From Vibrio sp. Of7-15 (GTDB taxonomy: Bacteria > Pseudomonadota > Gammaproteobacteria > Enterobacterales > Vibrionaceae), in the NCBI RefSeq assembly GCF_022347565.1, contig NZ_JAKRGH010000002.1, positions 372,001-436,000 of the forward strand: DNA of 64,000 nucleotides, written 5' to 3'. The translations under genes were made by a program, and so were the position numbers. The notes beneath the pieces are model-generated. The model worked only from the letters and a program-made list of their open reading frames with translations, had not been told where the DNA came from and did not search any database. Below, piece by piece: positions 29,164 to 38,722 of this stretch; within the stretch, counting starts at the first letter, position 1; each line of letters opens with the position of its first letter.

Positions 29164-29183
29164 AGGGAGCACTTAGGCTCCCT
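29164..29183 (-). repeat. Intercistronic hairpin between nrdA and nrdB
   Basis: AGGGAGC and GCTCCCT form a perfect seven-pair stem with a six-base loop in the nrdA-nrdB gap. A short T run follows on the minus strand, so it could cause partial termination or protect the upstream mRNA and so set the alpha to beta ratio. That role is inference. Confidence 0.5.
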
Positions 29184-29198
29184 AAATAAAAAACAAGA

Positions 29199-31478
29199 TT
29201 AAATTTTACATGCGCCGCCTGCACAATCATCATCTTGCTGAGCGAGATCTGATTGAGCATCATCTGCACCATCACGAGTGTTGTGGTAGTACAGGGTTTT
29301 TAAGCCAAGCTTATAAGCGGTTAGCAAATCTTTAAGCAGCAGCTTCATTGGCACTTTGCCATTTGGCTGACGGCTCGGATCGTAGTTTGTATTTGCAGAA
29401 ATCGATTGGTCGATGAATTTTTGCATAATACCAACAAGTTGTAGATAACCGTCGTTAGAACCAATGTTCCACAGTAGCTCGTAGTTATCTTTCAGCTCTT
29501 GATATTCAGGTACAACTTGCTTAAGGATACCATCTTTAGAAGCTTTAACCGAAACATATCCACGTGGTGGTTCAATACCGTTGGTTGCATTTGAAATCTG
29601 AGAGGATGTCTCTGATGGCATTAATGCAGACAGTGTTGAGTTACGTAAGCCGTGAGTTTTGATCTCTTCACGTAATGTTTCCCAATCCAGCTGAAGAGGC
29701 TCATCACAAATCTTGTCTAGTTCAGATTTGTAAGTATCAATTGGCAAAATACCTTGAGCGTAGGTTGTTTCATTGAAAGCAGGGCAAGCACCTTGCTCTT
29801 TGGCTAGGCCAACAGACGCTTTTAGTAGGTAGTATTGAATCGCTTCAAATGTCTTATGAGTCAGGCCATTTGCGCTGCCATCGGAGTAGCGAACACCGTT
29901 TTTCGCTAGGTAGTAGGCATAGTTGATCACACCAACACCAAGAGTACGGCGGTTAACCGTTGCTTTTTGGGCTGCTGGAAGTGGGTAGTCTTGATAATCA
30001 AGTAGGGCATCAAGAGCACGAACGGTTAGATCGGCTAATTCATCTAATTCGTCTAGAGACTCTAGCGCGCCTAAGTTGAATGCAGACAGAGTACATAATG
30101 CAATTTCACCACTGTCATCAGCTACGTTGTTGAGTGGTTTTGTCGGTAGAGCAATTTCTAAGCATAAGTTCGATTGGCGAACTGGCGCTACCGCAGGGTC
30201 AAATGGGCTGTGTGTATTACAATGGTCAACGTTTTGAATGTAAATACGGCCAGTTGATGCACGTTCTTGCATTAGTAGTGAGAACAGCTCGATCGCTTTG
30301 ACTGTTTCACGCTTGATGGATGCATCTTGTTCGTATTTCTCATACAAACGCTCAAACTCATCTTGATCTGCGAAGAAAGCATCATATAGACCAGGCACGT
30401 CAGATGGAGAGAATAAGCTAATGTCTCCACCTTTGATCAGGCGAGTGTACATCAGTTTGTTGATTTGTACGCCGTAGTCCATATGACGAACACGGTTCTC
30501 TTCAACACCACGGTTATTTTTCAGAACCAGTAGTGATTCTACTTCGCGGTGCCAAATTGGGTAGAATAGGGTTGCGGCACCACCACGTACACCACCTTGA
30601 GAACAACATTTTACGGCTGTTTGGAAGTATTTGTAGAAAGGAATACAACCTGTATGAAAGGCTTCGCCACCACGGATTTCAGAACCTAGTGCACGGATAC
30701 GACCAGCATTGATACCAATACCTGCACGTTGAGATACGTAACGAACAATGGAGCTTGCTGTTGCGTTAATAGAATCTAGGCTGTCATCACACTCAATCAG
30801 TACGCAAGAGCTGAATTGACGCGTAGGTGTACGCACACCAGACATAATTGGTGTTGGTAGTGAAATTTTGAATGTGGATACCGCATCGTAAAAACGTTTA
30901 ATGTAGTCTAAACGTGTGTCTTTCGGGTACTTAGCGAATAGGCAAGCCGCAACTAATACGTATAAGAACTGCGCGCTCTCGTAGATTTCGCCAGAAACAC
31001 GGTTTTGTACGAAATATTTACCTTCTAGCTGTTTCACTGCTGCGTAAGAGAAGCTCATGTCGCGGTCGTGAACAATGAAGCTGTCCATTTGCGCAAATTC
31101 TTCTGCGCTATAATCTTCGATAAGGTGCTTGTCGTATTTGCCCATATCAACAAGACGGTTGACGTGATCAAATAGCGCTGGTGGCTCAAACTGACCATAC
31201 GCTTTTTTACGAAGATGGAAAACGGCTAATCGAGCGGCAACATACTGATAATCTGGCGTCTGCTCTGAAATAAGATCAGCAGCAGATTTAATGATGGTTT
31301 CGTGAATGTCCGATGTCTTCATACCGTCGTAGAATTGAATGTGGGATTTCAGCTCTACCTGAGAAACAGAAACATTATCTAGACCTTCAGCAGCCCAAGT
31401 AATGACACGGTGGATTTTTTCAAGATCGATATTTTCTTTACGTCCATCACGCTTAGATACGGTCAGTTGTTGATTCAT
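29199..31478 (-). CDS. nrdA: Class Ia ribonucleoside-diphosphate reductase, alpha subunit
   Basis: NrdA reduces ribonucleoside diphosphates to deoxyribonucleotides. The N-terminal ATP cone (residues 5-95, VSKRDGRKENIDLEKIHRV) gives activity control by ATP and dATP. The active-site cysteines are in FSSCVLIECDD, NLCLEIALPT and IALCTLSAFNLG, and the C-terminal redox pair is in DDCAGGACKI. The frame is open to 31583, but those extra codons overlap the probable promoter; ATG 31478 gives 759 residues, close to E. coli's 761. It heads the nrdA-nrdB-yfaE operon and is controlled by the region with DnaA- and NrdR-like sites upstream. Confidence 0.96.
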   Translation of the reverse strand: MNQQLTVSKRDGRKENIDLEKIHRVITWAAEGLDNVSVSQVELKSHIQFYDGMKTSDIHETIIKSAADLISEQTPDYQYVAARLAVFHLRKKAYGQFEPPALFDHVNRLVDMGKYDKHLIEDYSAEEFAQMDSFIVHDRDMSFSYAAVKQLEGKYFVQNRVSGEIYESAQFLYVLVAACLFAKYPKDTRLDYIKRFYDAVSTFKISLPTPIMSGVRTPTRQFSSCVLIECDDSLDSINATASSIVRYVSQRAGIGINAGRIRALGSEIRGGEAFHTGCIPFYKYFQTAVKCCSQGGVRGGAATLFYPIWHREVESLLVLKNNRGVEENRVRHMDYGVQINKLMYTRLIKGGDISLFSPSDVPGLYDAFFADQDEFERLYEKYEQDASIKRETVKAIELFSLLMQERASTGRIYIQNVDHCNTHSPFDPAVAPVRQSNLCLEIALPTKPLNNVADDSGEIALCTLSAFNLGALESLDELDELADLTVRALDALLDYQDYPLPAAQKATVNRRTLGVGVINYAYYLAKNGVRYSDGSANGLTHKTFEAIQYYLLKASVGLAKEQGACPAFNETTYAQGILPIDTYKSELDKICDEPLQLDWETLREEIKTHGLRNSTLSALMPSETSSQISNATNGIEPPRGYVSVKASKDGILKQVVPEYQELKDNYELLWNIGSNDGYLQLVGIMQKFIDQSISANTNYDPSRQPNGKVPMKLLLKDLLTAYKLGLKTLYYHNTRDGADDAQSDLAQQDDDCAGGACKI

Positions 31479-31914
31479 TTTTCGTCGTTTTCCTAACTTT
31501 ACAGCGTTAGACCGTTTATTCTGTAACTTTTGCAATTCTTTAGAACGGTCATGTGATCTACCCCTATTTTCAATATAGTACAAATAACACTACATATAGG
31601 GGGCTATAATTGAATTGGTTACAAGATAGTGAGGTTTCGTTCTATTTTCAAGTTCAGAAATAATCTGTGCCTGTGGATAAGATGGGGAATAAAAAAAATA
31701 TGTAAGTAGCCGCTAACTGAGGCAAATAGGTCACGAAAAGTGATCAAAAAATCAAGGTAATATTTTGATGTCGTTTTATACAGTTAAAAATTATTTTTCT
31801 TGATTTTTTTCTGGTTTTTATTTCTTATTTCATCTAACAGATGTGTGGTTATTTCTTATCCAAAAGAGTAGCTAGATTGTTATAATATGTGAGCGTATTG
31901 TGTGTTCTGTGCGA
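31479..31914 (-). promoter_or_regulatory. nrd operon control region with DnaA box and NrdR-like site
   Basis: This AT-rich gap lies between the ubiG terminator and nrdA. TGTGGATAA at 31672-31680 is a perfect consensus DnaA box (reverse complement TTATCCACA) about 195 bases before the nrdA ATG, and TTATCCAAA at 31856-31864 is one mismatch away. ACACTACATATAGGGG at 31587-31602 matches 13 of 16 positions of the NrdR box consensus; a weaker candidate is at 31566-31581. DnaA and NrdR both control nrdAB in E. coli. The exact promoter is not assigned. Confidence 0.5.
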
Positions 31915-31944
31915 TAAAAAAGAAAGGCACTCGAAAGTGCCTTT
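31915..31944 (-). terminator. Terminator of ubiG
   Basis: AAAGGCACT, a four-base loop and AGTGCCTTT form a perfect nine-pair stem; on the minus strand it is followed by CTTTTTT. It starts 23 bases after the ubiG stop. Confidence 0.92.
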
Positions 31945-31966
31945 ATCGAAAATATTACCCAGTTTA

Positions 31967-32677
31967 TTAAATGTCTTTTACAGTATGAACAATGTAGTTT
32001 ACGTCTACATTGTTACCCAACCAGTAATTTTCTGTTAGTGGGTTATAGTGTAAGCCTGTCATTGCTTGTTCTGTTAATGGTGTTGAATCTATCATTTTTA
32101 TTAGCTCTGAAGGGCGAATAAATTTGTCATGATGATGAGTACCTTTTGGAACTAACTTTAGTACTTGTTCTGCACCGACAATCGCAAACAGATAAGATTT
32201 CAGGTTGCGGTTAAGTGTGGAGAAGAATACATGACCTCCCGGCTTCACCATTTTGGCACATGAAGCAATCACAGACGCTGGATCTGGTACGTGCTCTAGC
32301 ATTTCCATGCAAGTGACCACATCATAAAGCTCTGGGTGTAATTCTGCATGCTCTTCAGCTGTGCGCTGTACGTATTCAAGCTGGGTATTGGTTTCAAGTG
32401 CGTGCAAACGAGCCACAGTAAGAGGCTCTTTCCCCATGTCTAAGCCTGTAACGTCTGCCCCTTGTTTTGCCATGCTTTCAGCTAAAATGCCGCCACCGCA
32501 GCCAACATCGAGCACTTTTTTCCCGAAGAGGCCATTTGCTTTATCTAGAACAAAGCTCAGGCGCAAAGGGTTGATCTGATGGAGTGGTTTAAATTCACCT
32601 TCGAGATCCCACCAGCGGGATGCCATGTCTTCAAATTTTTTTATTTCTGCCGGGTCGACATTTTGCTGCTTGGTCAT
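31967..32677 (-). CDS. ubiG: Ubiquinone biosynthesis O-methyltransferase UbiG
   Basis: UbiG performs both O-methylations of ubiquinone synthesis using SAM. The 236-residue class I methyltransferase shows motif [29 protein letters not shown] for the ribose hydroxyls, and [15 protein letters not shown]. The N-terminal [19 protein letters not shown] is characteristic of UbiG and distinguishes it from other methyltransferases. It diverges from gyrA, the same neighbour as in E. coli and Vibrio. Confidence 0.95.
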   Translation of the reverse strand: MTKQQNVDPAEIKKFEDMASRWWDLEGEFKPLHQINPLRLSFVLDKANGLFGKKVLDVGCGGGILAESMAKQGADVTGLDMGKEPLTVARLHALETNTQLEYVQRTAEEHAELHPELYDVVTCMEMLEHVPDPASVIASCAKMVKPGGHVFFSTLNRNLKSYLFAIVGAEQVLKLVPKGTHHHDKFIRPSELIKMIDSTPLTEQAMTGLHYNPLTENYWLGNNVDVNYIVHTVKDI

Positions 32678-32991
32678 AATTACGCATTTCCCTCTAGTCT
32701 ATTCGGGCATTATAACTTGTGCGCATTATAACTAAAGCAGTGAAAAAAACAGGGCTTAGAAGACAAAGAGAGAAAGAAGTAGACCTAATGTATGTTTTTT
32801 CATCAATTATCAGTTCTTTTTCAAGGTAATAGCCTTTTCGGTTGTAATTTGATCGTGAATTGATAGAAATCTTGCTCTGGGCGTAGTAAAAGAAGAGGAA
32901 AGTGGTGCCGAAGGGAGTGAAATTATGGTATATTCTCGCTCCTTGCACGTATAACTTTATACGACAGAAATGATTGAGGGATATTGGCTCT
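32678..32991 (+). promoter_or_regulatory. ubiG-gyrA divergent region with an extended -10 promoter for gyrA
   Basis: In this 314-base gap, TGGTATATT at 32926-32934 is an extended -10 element (TG-n-TATATT) about 60 bases before the gyrA ATG. No good -35 is visible, which is usual for this promoter type and for supercoiling-sensitive gyrase promoters. A reading frame across the gap (32694-33017, minus) has no coding character. No RNA gene was seen. Confidence 0.5.
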
Positions 32992-35628
32992 ATGAGCGAT
33001 CTTGCTAAAGAGATCACGCCCGTAAATATTGAAGATGAGCTTCGAGGTTCGTACCTTGACTATGCGATGTCAGTTATCGTTGGTCGTGCTCTTCCCGATG
33101 TGCGTGATGGCCTAAAACCAGTACACCGCCGCGTTTTGTTCGCGATGAATGTACTAGGTAATGATTGGAACAAACCATATAAAAAATCTGCCCGTGTTGT
33201 TGGCGACGTAATTGGTAAATATCACCCGCATGGTGATAGTGCTGTATACGATACCATTGTTCGTATGGCTCAGCCGTTCTCCTTACGTTACATGCTAGTT
33301 GACGGTCAGGGTAACTTTGGTTCGATTGATGGTGACTCAGCAGCGGCAATGCGTTACACCGAAGTACGCATGTCAAAAATTGCTCATGAGTTACTTGCCG
33401 ATTTGGACAAAGAAACTGTTGATTACGTACCCAACTACGATGGTACTGAGCAAATTCCAGCAGTTTTACCAACAAAAATTCCTAACTTACTGGTTAACGG
33501 TGCTTCTGGTATCGCGGTAGGTATGGCGACGAACATTCCACCACATAACTTAGGTGAAGTGATCGATGGCTGTTTAGCGTACATCAATAATGAATCAATC
33601 ACGATTGATGAGCTAATGGACTACATTCCGGGCCCAGATTTTCCAACTGCGGCGATGATCAGTGGTCGTAAAGGGATCATTGATGCTTATAAAACGGGCC
33701 GTGGTAAAGTTTACATGCGCTCGAAAGCGGATATCGAAACGGACAAGAATGGTAAAGAAACCATTGTTGTTACCGAAATCCCATACCAAGTAAACAAAGC
33801 TCGTTTAATTGAAAAGATTGCCGAGCTAGTAAAAGACAAAAAAGTTGAAGGTATCAGTGCACTGCGTGATGAGTCTGATAAAGACGGCATGCGCATTGTT
33901 ATTGAGTGTAAGCGTGATGCTGTGGGTGAAGTTGTTCTAAACAATCTTTATTCTCAAACTCAGCTGCAAACGACGTTTGGTATTAACATGGTTGCCCTAG
34001 ATAACGGCCAGCCTAAGCTGTTCAACTTAAAAGACATGTTGAAGTGCTTTGTTAATCACCGCCGTGAAGTGGTTACTCGCCGTACTATCTTCGAACTACG
34101 TAAAGCGCGTGAGCGTGCACATATCCTCGAAGGTTTAGCGTTAGCCCTAGCCAACATCGATGAAATTATTGAACTAGTTCGAAATGCACCAACTCCAGCT
34201 GAAGCGAAATCTGCTTTAGTTGCTCGTGGTTGGGATTTAGGTAACGTTGCCGCTATGCTTGAGCGTGCAGGTACTGATGCGGCTCGTCCTGATTGGTTAG
34301 AGCCCCAATATGGTATCCGCGAAGGTCAGTACTTCCTGACTGAGCAACAAGCACAAGCGATTCTGGACCTTCGTTTACATAAGTTAACGGGTCTAGAGCA
34401 TGAGAAGATTCTTGATGAGTACAAAGCGCTTCTAGAAGAGATTGCAGAGTTAATGCATATCTTGGCAAGCACAGAGCGTTTAATGGAAATCATCTGTGAA
34501 GAATTAGAGCAAGTTAAAGAAAACTTTAACGATGCTCGCCGTACTGAAATCACAGCGGCAAGCCACGATATCGACTTGGAAGATTTGATCAACCAAGAAG
34601 ACGTGGTAGTTACTTTGTCACACGAAGGCTACGTGAAGTACCAAATCCTGAGTGACTACGAAGCTCAGCGTCGTGGTGGTAAAGGTAAAGTTGCCACTCG
34701 AATGAAAGATGAAGATTACATCGAGCGCTTGTTAGTTGCTAATACACATGACTCTATTTTGTGTTTCTCAACGCGTGGTCGTATGTATTGGTTGAAAGTG
34801 TACCAGTTACCATTGGCGAGCCGAACAGCTCGTGGTAAACCAATCGTTAACTTACTTCCACTGGAGGAAGGTGAGCGCATCACTGCTATCTTGCCAGTGA
34901 AAGAGTACGCAGAAGATAAGTTTGTCTTTATGGCAACCGCTGACGGCACGGTTAAGAAAACGCCGTTAACTGATTTCAGCCGCCCTCGCAGTGCCGGTAT
35001 TATCGCGGTGAACTTACGTGATGGTGATTCACTGATTGGTGTTGATATTACGAAAGGTAATGATGACATCATGCTGTTCTCGAAAGAGGGTAAAGTGGTT
35101 CGCTTCATGGAAGATCAAGTTCGTGGTATGGGCCGTACTGCTGCTGGTGTACGTGGTATTAAATTAAAAGACGACGACAAAGTTGTTTCATTAATTGTTC
35201 CACACACCGATGGCGATATCTTAACGGTGACTGAAAACGGTTACGGTAAGCGTACTATTCAATCTGAATACCCAGCGAAGAGCCGTGCAACTCAAGGCGT
35301 TGTGTCTATCAAAGTGTCTGAGCGTAACGGTAGCGTGGTGGGTGCTGTTCAAGTTGATGACGGTGATGAGTTCATGATGATCACTGATGGCGGAACGTTA
35401 GTACGTACTCGTGTTGCAGAAGTTAGCCAAGTGGGCCGTAATACCCAAGGTGTTACTCTGATCCGTACAGCCGAAGACGAGCACGTTGTTGGTCTTCAAC
35501 GTATCGATGAGCCAGAAGAGCAACTTGTTGAAGGAGAAGAAGTTGATGCAGGTTCAGAAGGCGATTCTGAAGCGGTAGCGGCGGCACCTGTTGCAGATGA
35601 TTCAGCTGATGATGCTGTGACTGAATAA
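32992..35628 (+). CDS. gyrA: DNA gyrase subunit A
   Basis: GyrA carries the DNA breakage-reunion activity of gyrase, which adds negative supercoils. The 878-residue protein has the catalytic Tyr in [10 protein letters not shown] (Tyr122 by E. coli numbering) and the GyrA-box in [11 protein letters not shown] that starts the DNA-wrapping C-terminal beta-pinwheel. The quinolone-resistance region reads [11 protein letters not shown], so Ser83 and Asp87 have the susceptible-type residues. The acidic tail (about residues 840-878, rich in Glu, Asp and Ala) is typical of gamma-proteobacterial GyrA. The ATG at 32992 fits the family N-terminus [13 protein letters not shown]. Confidence 0.98.
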   Translation: MSDLAKEITPVNIEDELRGSYLDYAMSVIVGRALPDVRDGLKPVHRRVLFAMNVLGNDWNKPYKKSARVVGDVIGKYHPHGDSAVYDTIVRMAQPFSLRYMLVDGQGNFGSIDGDSAAAMRYTEVRMSKIAHELLADLDKETVDYVPNYDGTEQIPAVLPTKIPNLLVNGASGIAVGMATNIPPHNLGEVIDGCLAYINNESITIDELMDYIPGPDFPTAAMISGRKGIIDAYKTGRGKVYMRSKADIETDKNGKETIVVTEIPYQVNKARLIEKIAELVKDKKVEGISALRDESDKDGMRIVIECKRDAVGEVVLNNLYSQTQLQTTFGINMVALDNGQPKLFNLKDMLKCFVNHRREVVTRRTIFELRKARERAHILEGLALALANIDEIIELVRNAPTPAEAKSALVARGWDLGNVAAMLERAGTDAARPDWLEPQYGIREGQYFLTEQQAQAILDLRLHKLTGLEHEKILDEYKALLEEIAELMHILASTERLMEIICEELEQVKENFNDARRTEITAASHDIDLEDLINQEDVVVTLSHEGYVKYQILSDYEAQRRGGKGKVATRMKDEDYIERLLVANTHDSILCFSTRGRMYWLKVYQLPLASRTARGKPIVNLLPLEEGERITAILPVKEYAEDKFVFMATADGTVKKTPLTDFSRPRSAGIIAVNLRDGDSLIGVDITKGNDDIMLFSKEGKVVRFMEDQVRGMGRTAAGVRGIKLKDDDKVVSLIVPHTDGDILTVTENGYGKRTIQSEYPAKSRATQGVVSIKVSERNGSVVGAVQVDDGDEFMMITDGGTLVRTRVAEVSQVGRNTQGVTLIRTAEDEHVVGLQRIDEPEEQLVEGEEVDAGSEGDSEAVAAAPVADDSADDAVTE

Positions 35629-35651
35629 GTTTAGTCATTTATAAAAATACA

Positions 35652-35681
35652 AAAGCGTAGCCATAGGGTTGCGCTTTTTTT
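35652..35681 (+). terminator. Terminator after gyrA
   Basis: AAAGCGTAGCC, an ATAG loop and GGTTGCGCTTT form an 11-pair stem with two G-U pairs, followed by a T run. It starts 24 bases after the stop. Confidence 0.87.
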
Positions 35682-35838
35682 ATGCCTAAACATTTCTTAT
35701 TAAGGCGTTGAGCAAGAAAATTAGCTGAAAAAAGAGAAATAGATCACTTTCCGCTTTTCTCTTTGGTGTGAAACGTGTTAAATCAAATAATAGTAATGTC
35801 ATTTCTAATCTCGCACCTAGCAGGAGCAATAAAAAATC

Positions 35839-36921
35839 ATGGAACAGGTTTATAACTTTTGTGCTGGTCCAGCAATGTTACCAGCAGATGTTTTAAAGCA
35901 AGCCCAACAAGAATTAGTTGACTGGAATGGCTTGGGCACGTCAGTGATGGAAATTAGCCACCGAAGCAAAGAATTCATTCAAGTTGCCGAGCAATCCGAG
36001 CAAGACTTACGAGATTTATTATCCATTCCTGATAATTATAAAGTGTTATTTTGTCAGGGGGGCGCTCGTGCGCAATTTGCCGCGGTACCATTAAACTTAT
36101 TAGGTGACGCTAAGAGCGCAGATTATGTTGACGGTGGTTATTGGGCACAAAGCGCAGTAGAAGAAGCAAAAAAATACTGTCAGCCAAACGTGTTGGACGT
36201 AACCTGTGAGCGTGATGGTAAAAAAGCGATTGTACCAGCGTCGGAGTGGAAGTTTAGTGAGTCAGCTGCGTATGTTCATTTCTGCCCGAATGAAACTATT
36301 GATGGCATTGAAATTCGTGATCTGCCTGTTACCGATAAGCCTATTGTGGCTGATTTATCGTCCACAATTTTGTCTCGTGAAATCGATGTTTCTAAATATG
36401 GTGTTATTTATGCGGGCGCACAAAAAAATATTGGCCCAGCGGGTTTAGCCATTGTGATTGTTCGTGATGATTTACTGGGGGTGGCAAAACAAGCGCTACC
36501 AAGCATCTTGGATTACACGGTACTGGCAGCTAAAGATTCCATGTTTAATACGCCACCAACTTACTCATGGTATCTGGCTGGTTTAGTGTTTAAGTGGCTA
36601 AAAGCCAACGGTGGTATTAAAGCGATGGAAAAGCGTAATATCGAGAAAGCTGCTCTGCTTTATGACTACATCGATAATTCTTCTTTCTACCATAATGGTG
36701 TTCACGCAGATAACCGTTCCTTAATGAATGTGCCTTTTCAATTAGCAAATGCTGAGTTAGATAGTCAGTTTTTAGAATTGGCAGATAAAGCAGGTTTGAA
36801 AGCACTGAAGGGCCATCGTGCTGTGGGGGGGATGCGTGCTTCTATTTACAATGCAATGCCACTAGAAGGTGTGCAAGCGTTGGTGAATTTCATGCGTGAA
36901 TTTGAGCAGCAGTACGCTTAA
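35839..36921 (+). CDS. serC: Phosphoserine aminotransferase SerC
   Basis: SerC transaminates 3-phosphohydroxypyruvate to phosphoserine for serine synthesis and also acts in pyridoxal phosphate synthesis. The 360-residue fold-type I enzyme begins [12 protein letters not shown] and has the PLP-binding Lys in [30 protein letters not shown] near the C-terminus contacts the substrate phosphate. A CAGGAG ribosome-binding site precedes the ATG. The gene stands alone between terminators, next to gyrA as in other vibrios. Confidence 0.97.
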   Translation: MEQVYNFCAGPAMLPADVLKQAQQELVDWNGLGTSVMEISHRSKEFIQVAEQSEQDLRDLLSIPDNYKVLFCQGGARAQFAAVPLNLLGDAKSADYVDGGYWAQSAVEEAKKYCQPNVLDVTCERDGKKAIVPASEWKFSESAAYVHFCPNETIDGIEIRDLPVTDKPIVADLSSTILSREIDVSKYGVIYAGAQKNIGPAGLAIVIVRDDLLGVAKQALPSILDYTVLAAKDSMFNTPPTYSWYLAGLVFKWLKANGGIKAMEKRNIEKAALLYDYIDNSSFYHNGVHADNRSLMNVPFQLANAELDSQFLELADKAGLKALKGHRAVGGMRASIYNAMPLEGVQALVNFMREFEQQYA

Positions 36922-36950
36922 TTTTCTTATTTGGTTGTTATATAAAAGAA

Positions 36951-36978
36951 AAACCGCAGTGATTGGCTGCGGTTTTTT
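36951..36978. terminator. Bidirectional terminator between serC and cydC
   Basis: AAACCGCAG and CTGCGGTTT form a perfect nine-pair stem with a seven-base loop. T6 follows on the plus strand, and the minus strand reads TTTTTC after the stem, so both convergent genes can end here. Confidence 0.9.
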
Positions 36979-37000
36979 GTTTTAGGCTAGTGGTTCTTTG

Positions 37001-38722
37001 TTATACACGTTGCCAGAGCTGGTGGTAACGACCTTTTAGAGCCAGTAATTCATCATGAGTACCTTGCTCTGTGATCTCTCCTTGTTCCATTAAACAAATG
37101 GCGTCCATGGCGTTGAGCCCGACGAGGCGGTGAGTAATAAAGATAACTGTTTTATCTTGTGTATGTTCATTGAGAACGTTAAGCACTTGCTGTTCTGTTT
37201 TTTGATCTAACCCTTCAGTTGGTTCATCCAGCAGCACAATCGGCGCATTGTGTAATAGAGCACGGGCAATCCCAACACGGCGGCGTTCTCCACCTGATAG
37301 CTGGCGGCCACCGTCACCTAGCCAAGTGTCTAAAGCGGTATACTCTAACAAGTCTTCAAGGCCCACTTTATTTAACACGTCTGATAGCTCTTTATCGTCT
37401 GCGCTTGGTTTCGCTAAGAGTAGGTTATCTCGAAGAGAGCCATTTAAAATATCGACGCGCTGGCTAACCAGAGAGACGGCTTGTCTTAAAGCAGGCTCAG
37501 ACCATTGGTTAAGCGTTACCCCATCCAGTTTTAATTGGCCATGACTTGGATCCCAGTGGCGAGTGATGAGTTGGATTAAGGTTGATTTCCCTGATCCCGT
37601 TTGGCCTACAATAGCTAATTTTTGCCCGGCTTTGATGTCTAAATTGATGTTATCAAGGGCATTGGTATCGGCATCATGGTATTTAAAATGCACACCGGAA
37701 AAAGAGATATTGCCTATTGCTGTCTCAGAGTGGCCATTTTCATCAAATTCAGTATCGGGCTTGGCTTTGATTATTTCATTCAAACGTTTAGCTGAAGTCA
37801 GAGTTTGTCCTAAATATTGGAATGCCCCAGCAATTGGCATAATTAGCTCGAAGCTTGCCATTGTGGCAAAGGCGACCATAGCAACGAGAGGGTCTGGTGC
37901 TTGTCCTGCAATGCCGTCGGCGCTGATCCAAAGCAGTAGTACTAAGGTCCAGCCATTTGCAAGCAGTAACAACCCATTAGCCATACCCGTGAGTGACGCC
38001 ATTTTTCTCTGATTAAGAACCAGCTCTTCTTGAGCAGTCAGAACCTTACTATGATGCTCTTTTTCTGCATTGAAGATCAGAAGCTCGGCATGGCCTTGTA
38101 GCCAATCAAGTGTACGCACACGAAGGCTGGCTTTATTCAATGTTAGATGGTGGCCATTTTCTTTTCCTAATTGGTAAAAAATAACAGGCCAAATAAGAAG
38201 AAGAGCTAACAGAATTGAGCCGAGTGTGAGGCCTATTGTAGGGTCGAACCACCAAAGAAAAGCGGTTAAACCAGCAATACCCAAGATACCGACAATAATA
38301 GGGCTAACTAGTCGTAAATAGACGTGATCCATCGCATCAACATCGGCCACTAAGCGATTTAATAAGTCAGCATCACGCAGCTTTGAGAAGCGGCCAGGAA
38401 TGAGTGGGATCAGTTTTCGGAAAAAGAAAATTCGTAGTTCAGTCAGTAATTTGAAAGTGGCGTTGTGGCTAACAACACGTTCCCCCCATCGTCCTGCTGT
38501 TCGAGCCATTGAAAAACCACGAACACCGCCACCTGGTAACATATAGTTAAATGTTTCACGTGCGATGGTTAAACCTGCTACTGCTGATGCGGCAATAAAC
38601 CAGCCAGATAGCGTTAATAAACCAATGGCCGCAAACATGGTAGCAAAAGACAATACCATACCAAGGGTCAGGCCAAACCAATGTTTACGATATAAAGCTA
38701 AATAAGGAAGTAAATCACGCAT
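37001..38722 (-). CDS. cydC: CydC, subunit of the CydDC glutathione/cysteine exporter
   Basis: CydDC is a heterodimeric ABC transporter that exports cysteine and glutathione to the periplasm and is needed to assemble cytochrome bd. The 573-residue CydC has six transmembrane helices in residues 15-290, then an ATPase domain with Walker A GQTGSGKST, signature LSGGERRRVGIARAL and Walker B IVLLDEPTEGLD. The N-terminal ETFNYMLPGGGVRGFSMART region is characteristic of CydC. The start overlaps the end of cydD by eight bases, so the pair is translationally coupled. Confidence 0.95.
   Translation of the reverse strand: MRDLLPYLALYRKHWFGLTLGMVLSFATMFAAIGLLTLSGWFIAASAVAGLTIARETFNYMLPGGGVRGFSMARTAGRWGERVVSHNATFKLLTELRIFFFRKLIPLIPGRFSKLRDADLLNRLVADVDAMDHVYLRLVSPIIVGILGIAGLTAFLWWFDPTIGLTLGSILLALLLIWPVIFYQLGKENGHHLTLNKASLRVRTLDWLQGHAELLIFNAEKEHHSKVLTAQEELVLNQRKMASLTGMANGLLLLANGWTLVLLLWISADGIAGQAPDPLVAMVAFATMASFELIMPIAGAFQYLGQTLTSAKRLNEIIKAKPDTEFDENGHSETAIGNISFSGVHFKYHDADTNALDNINLDIKAGQKLAIVGQTGSGKSTLIQLITRHWDPSHGQLKLDGVTLNQWSEPALRQAVSLVSQRVDILNGSLRDNLLLAKPSADDKELSDVLNKVGLEDLLEYTALDTWLGDGGRQLSGGERRRVGIARALLHNAPIVLLDEPTEGLDQKTEQQVLNVLNEHTQDKTVIFITHRLVGLNAMDAICLMEQGEITEQGTHDELLALKGRYHQLWQRV

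Noticed and set aside
31479-31583. N-terminal extension of nrdA
   Set aside because: The extra 35 codons are Arg/Lys-rich, not found in the family, and overlap the probable promoter/operator; ATG 31478 gives the normal length.
32992-35628. Quinolone-resistance substitution in gyrA
   Set aside because: The region reads [11 protein letters not shown], with the susceptible-type Ser and Asp at positions 83 and 87.
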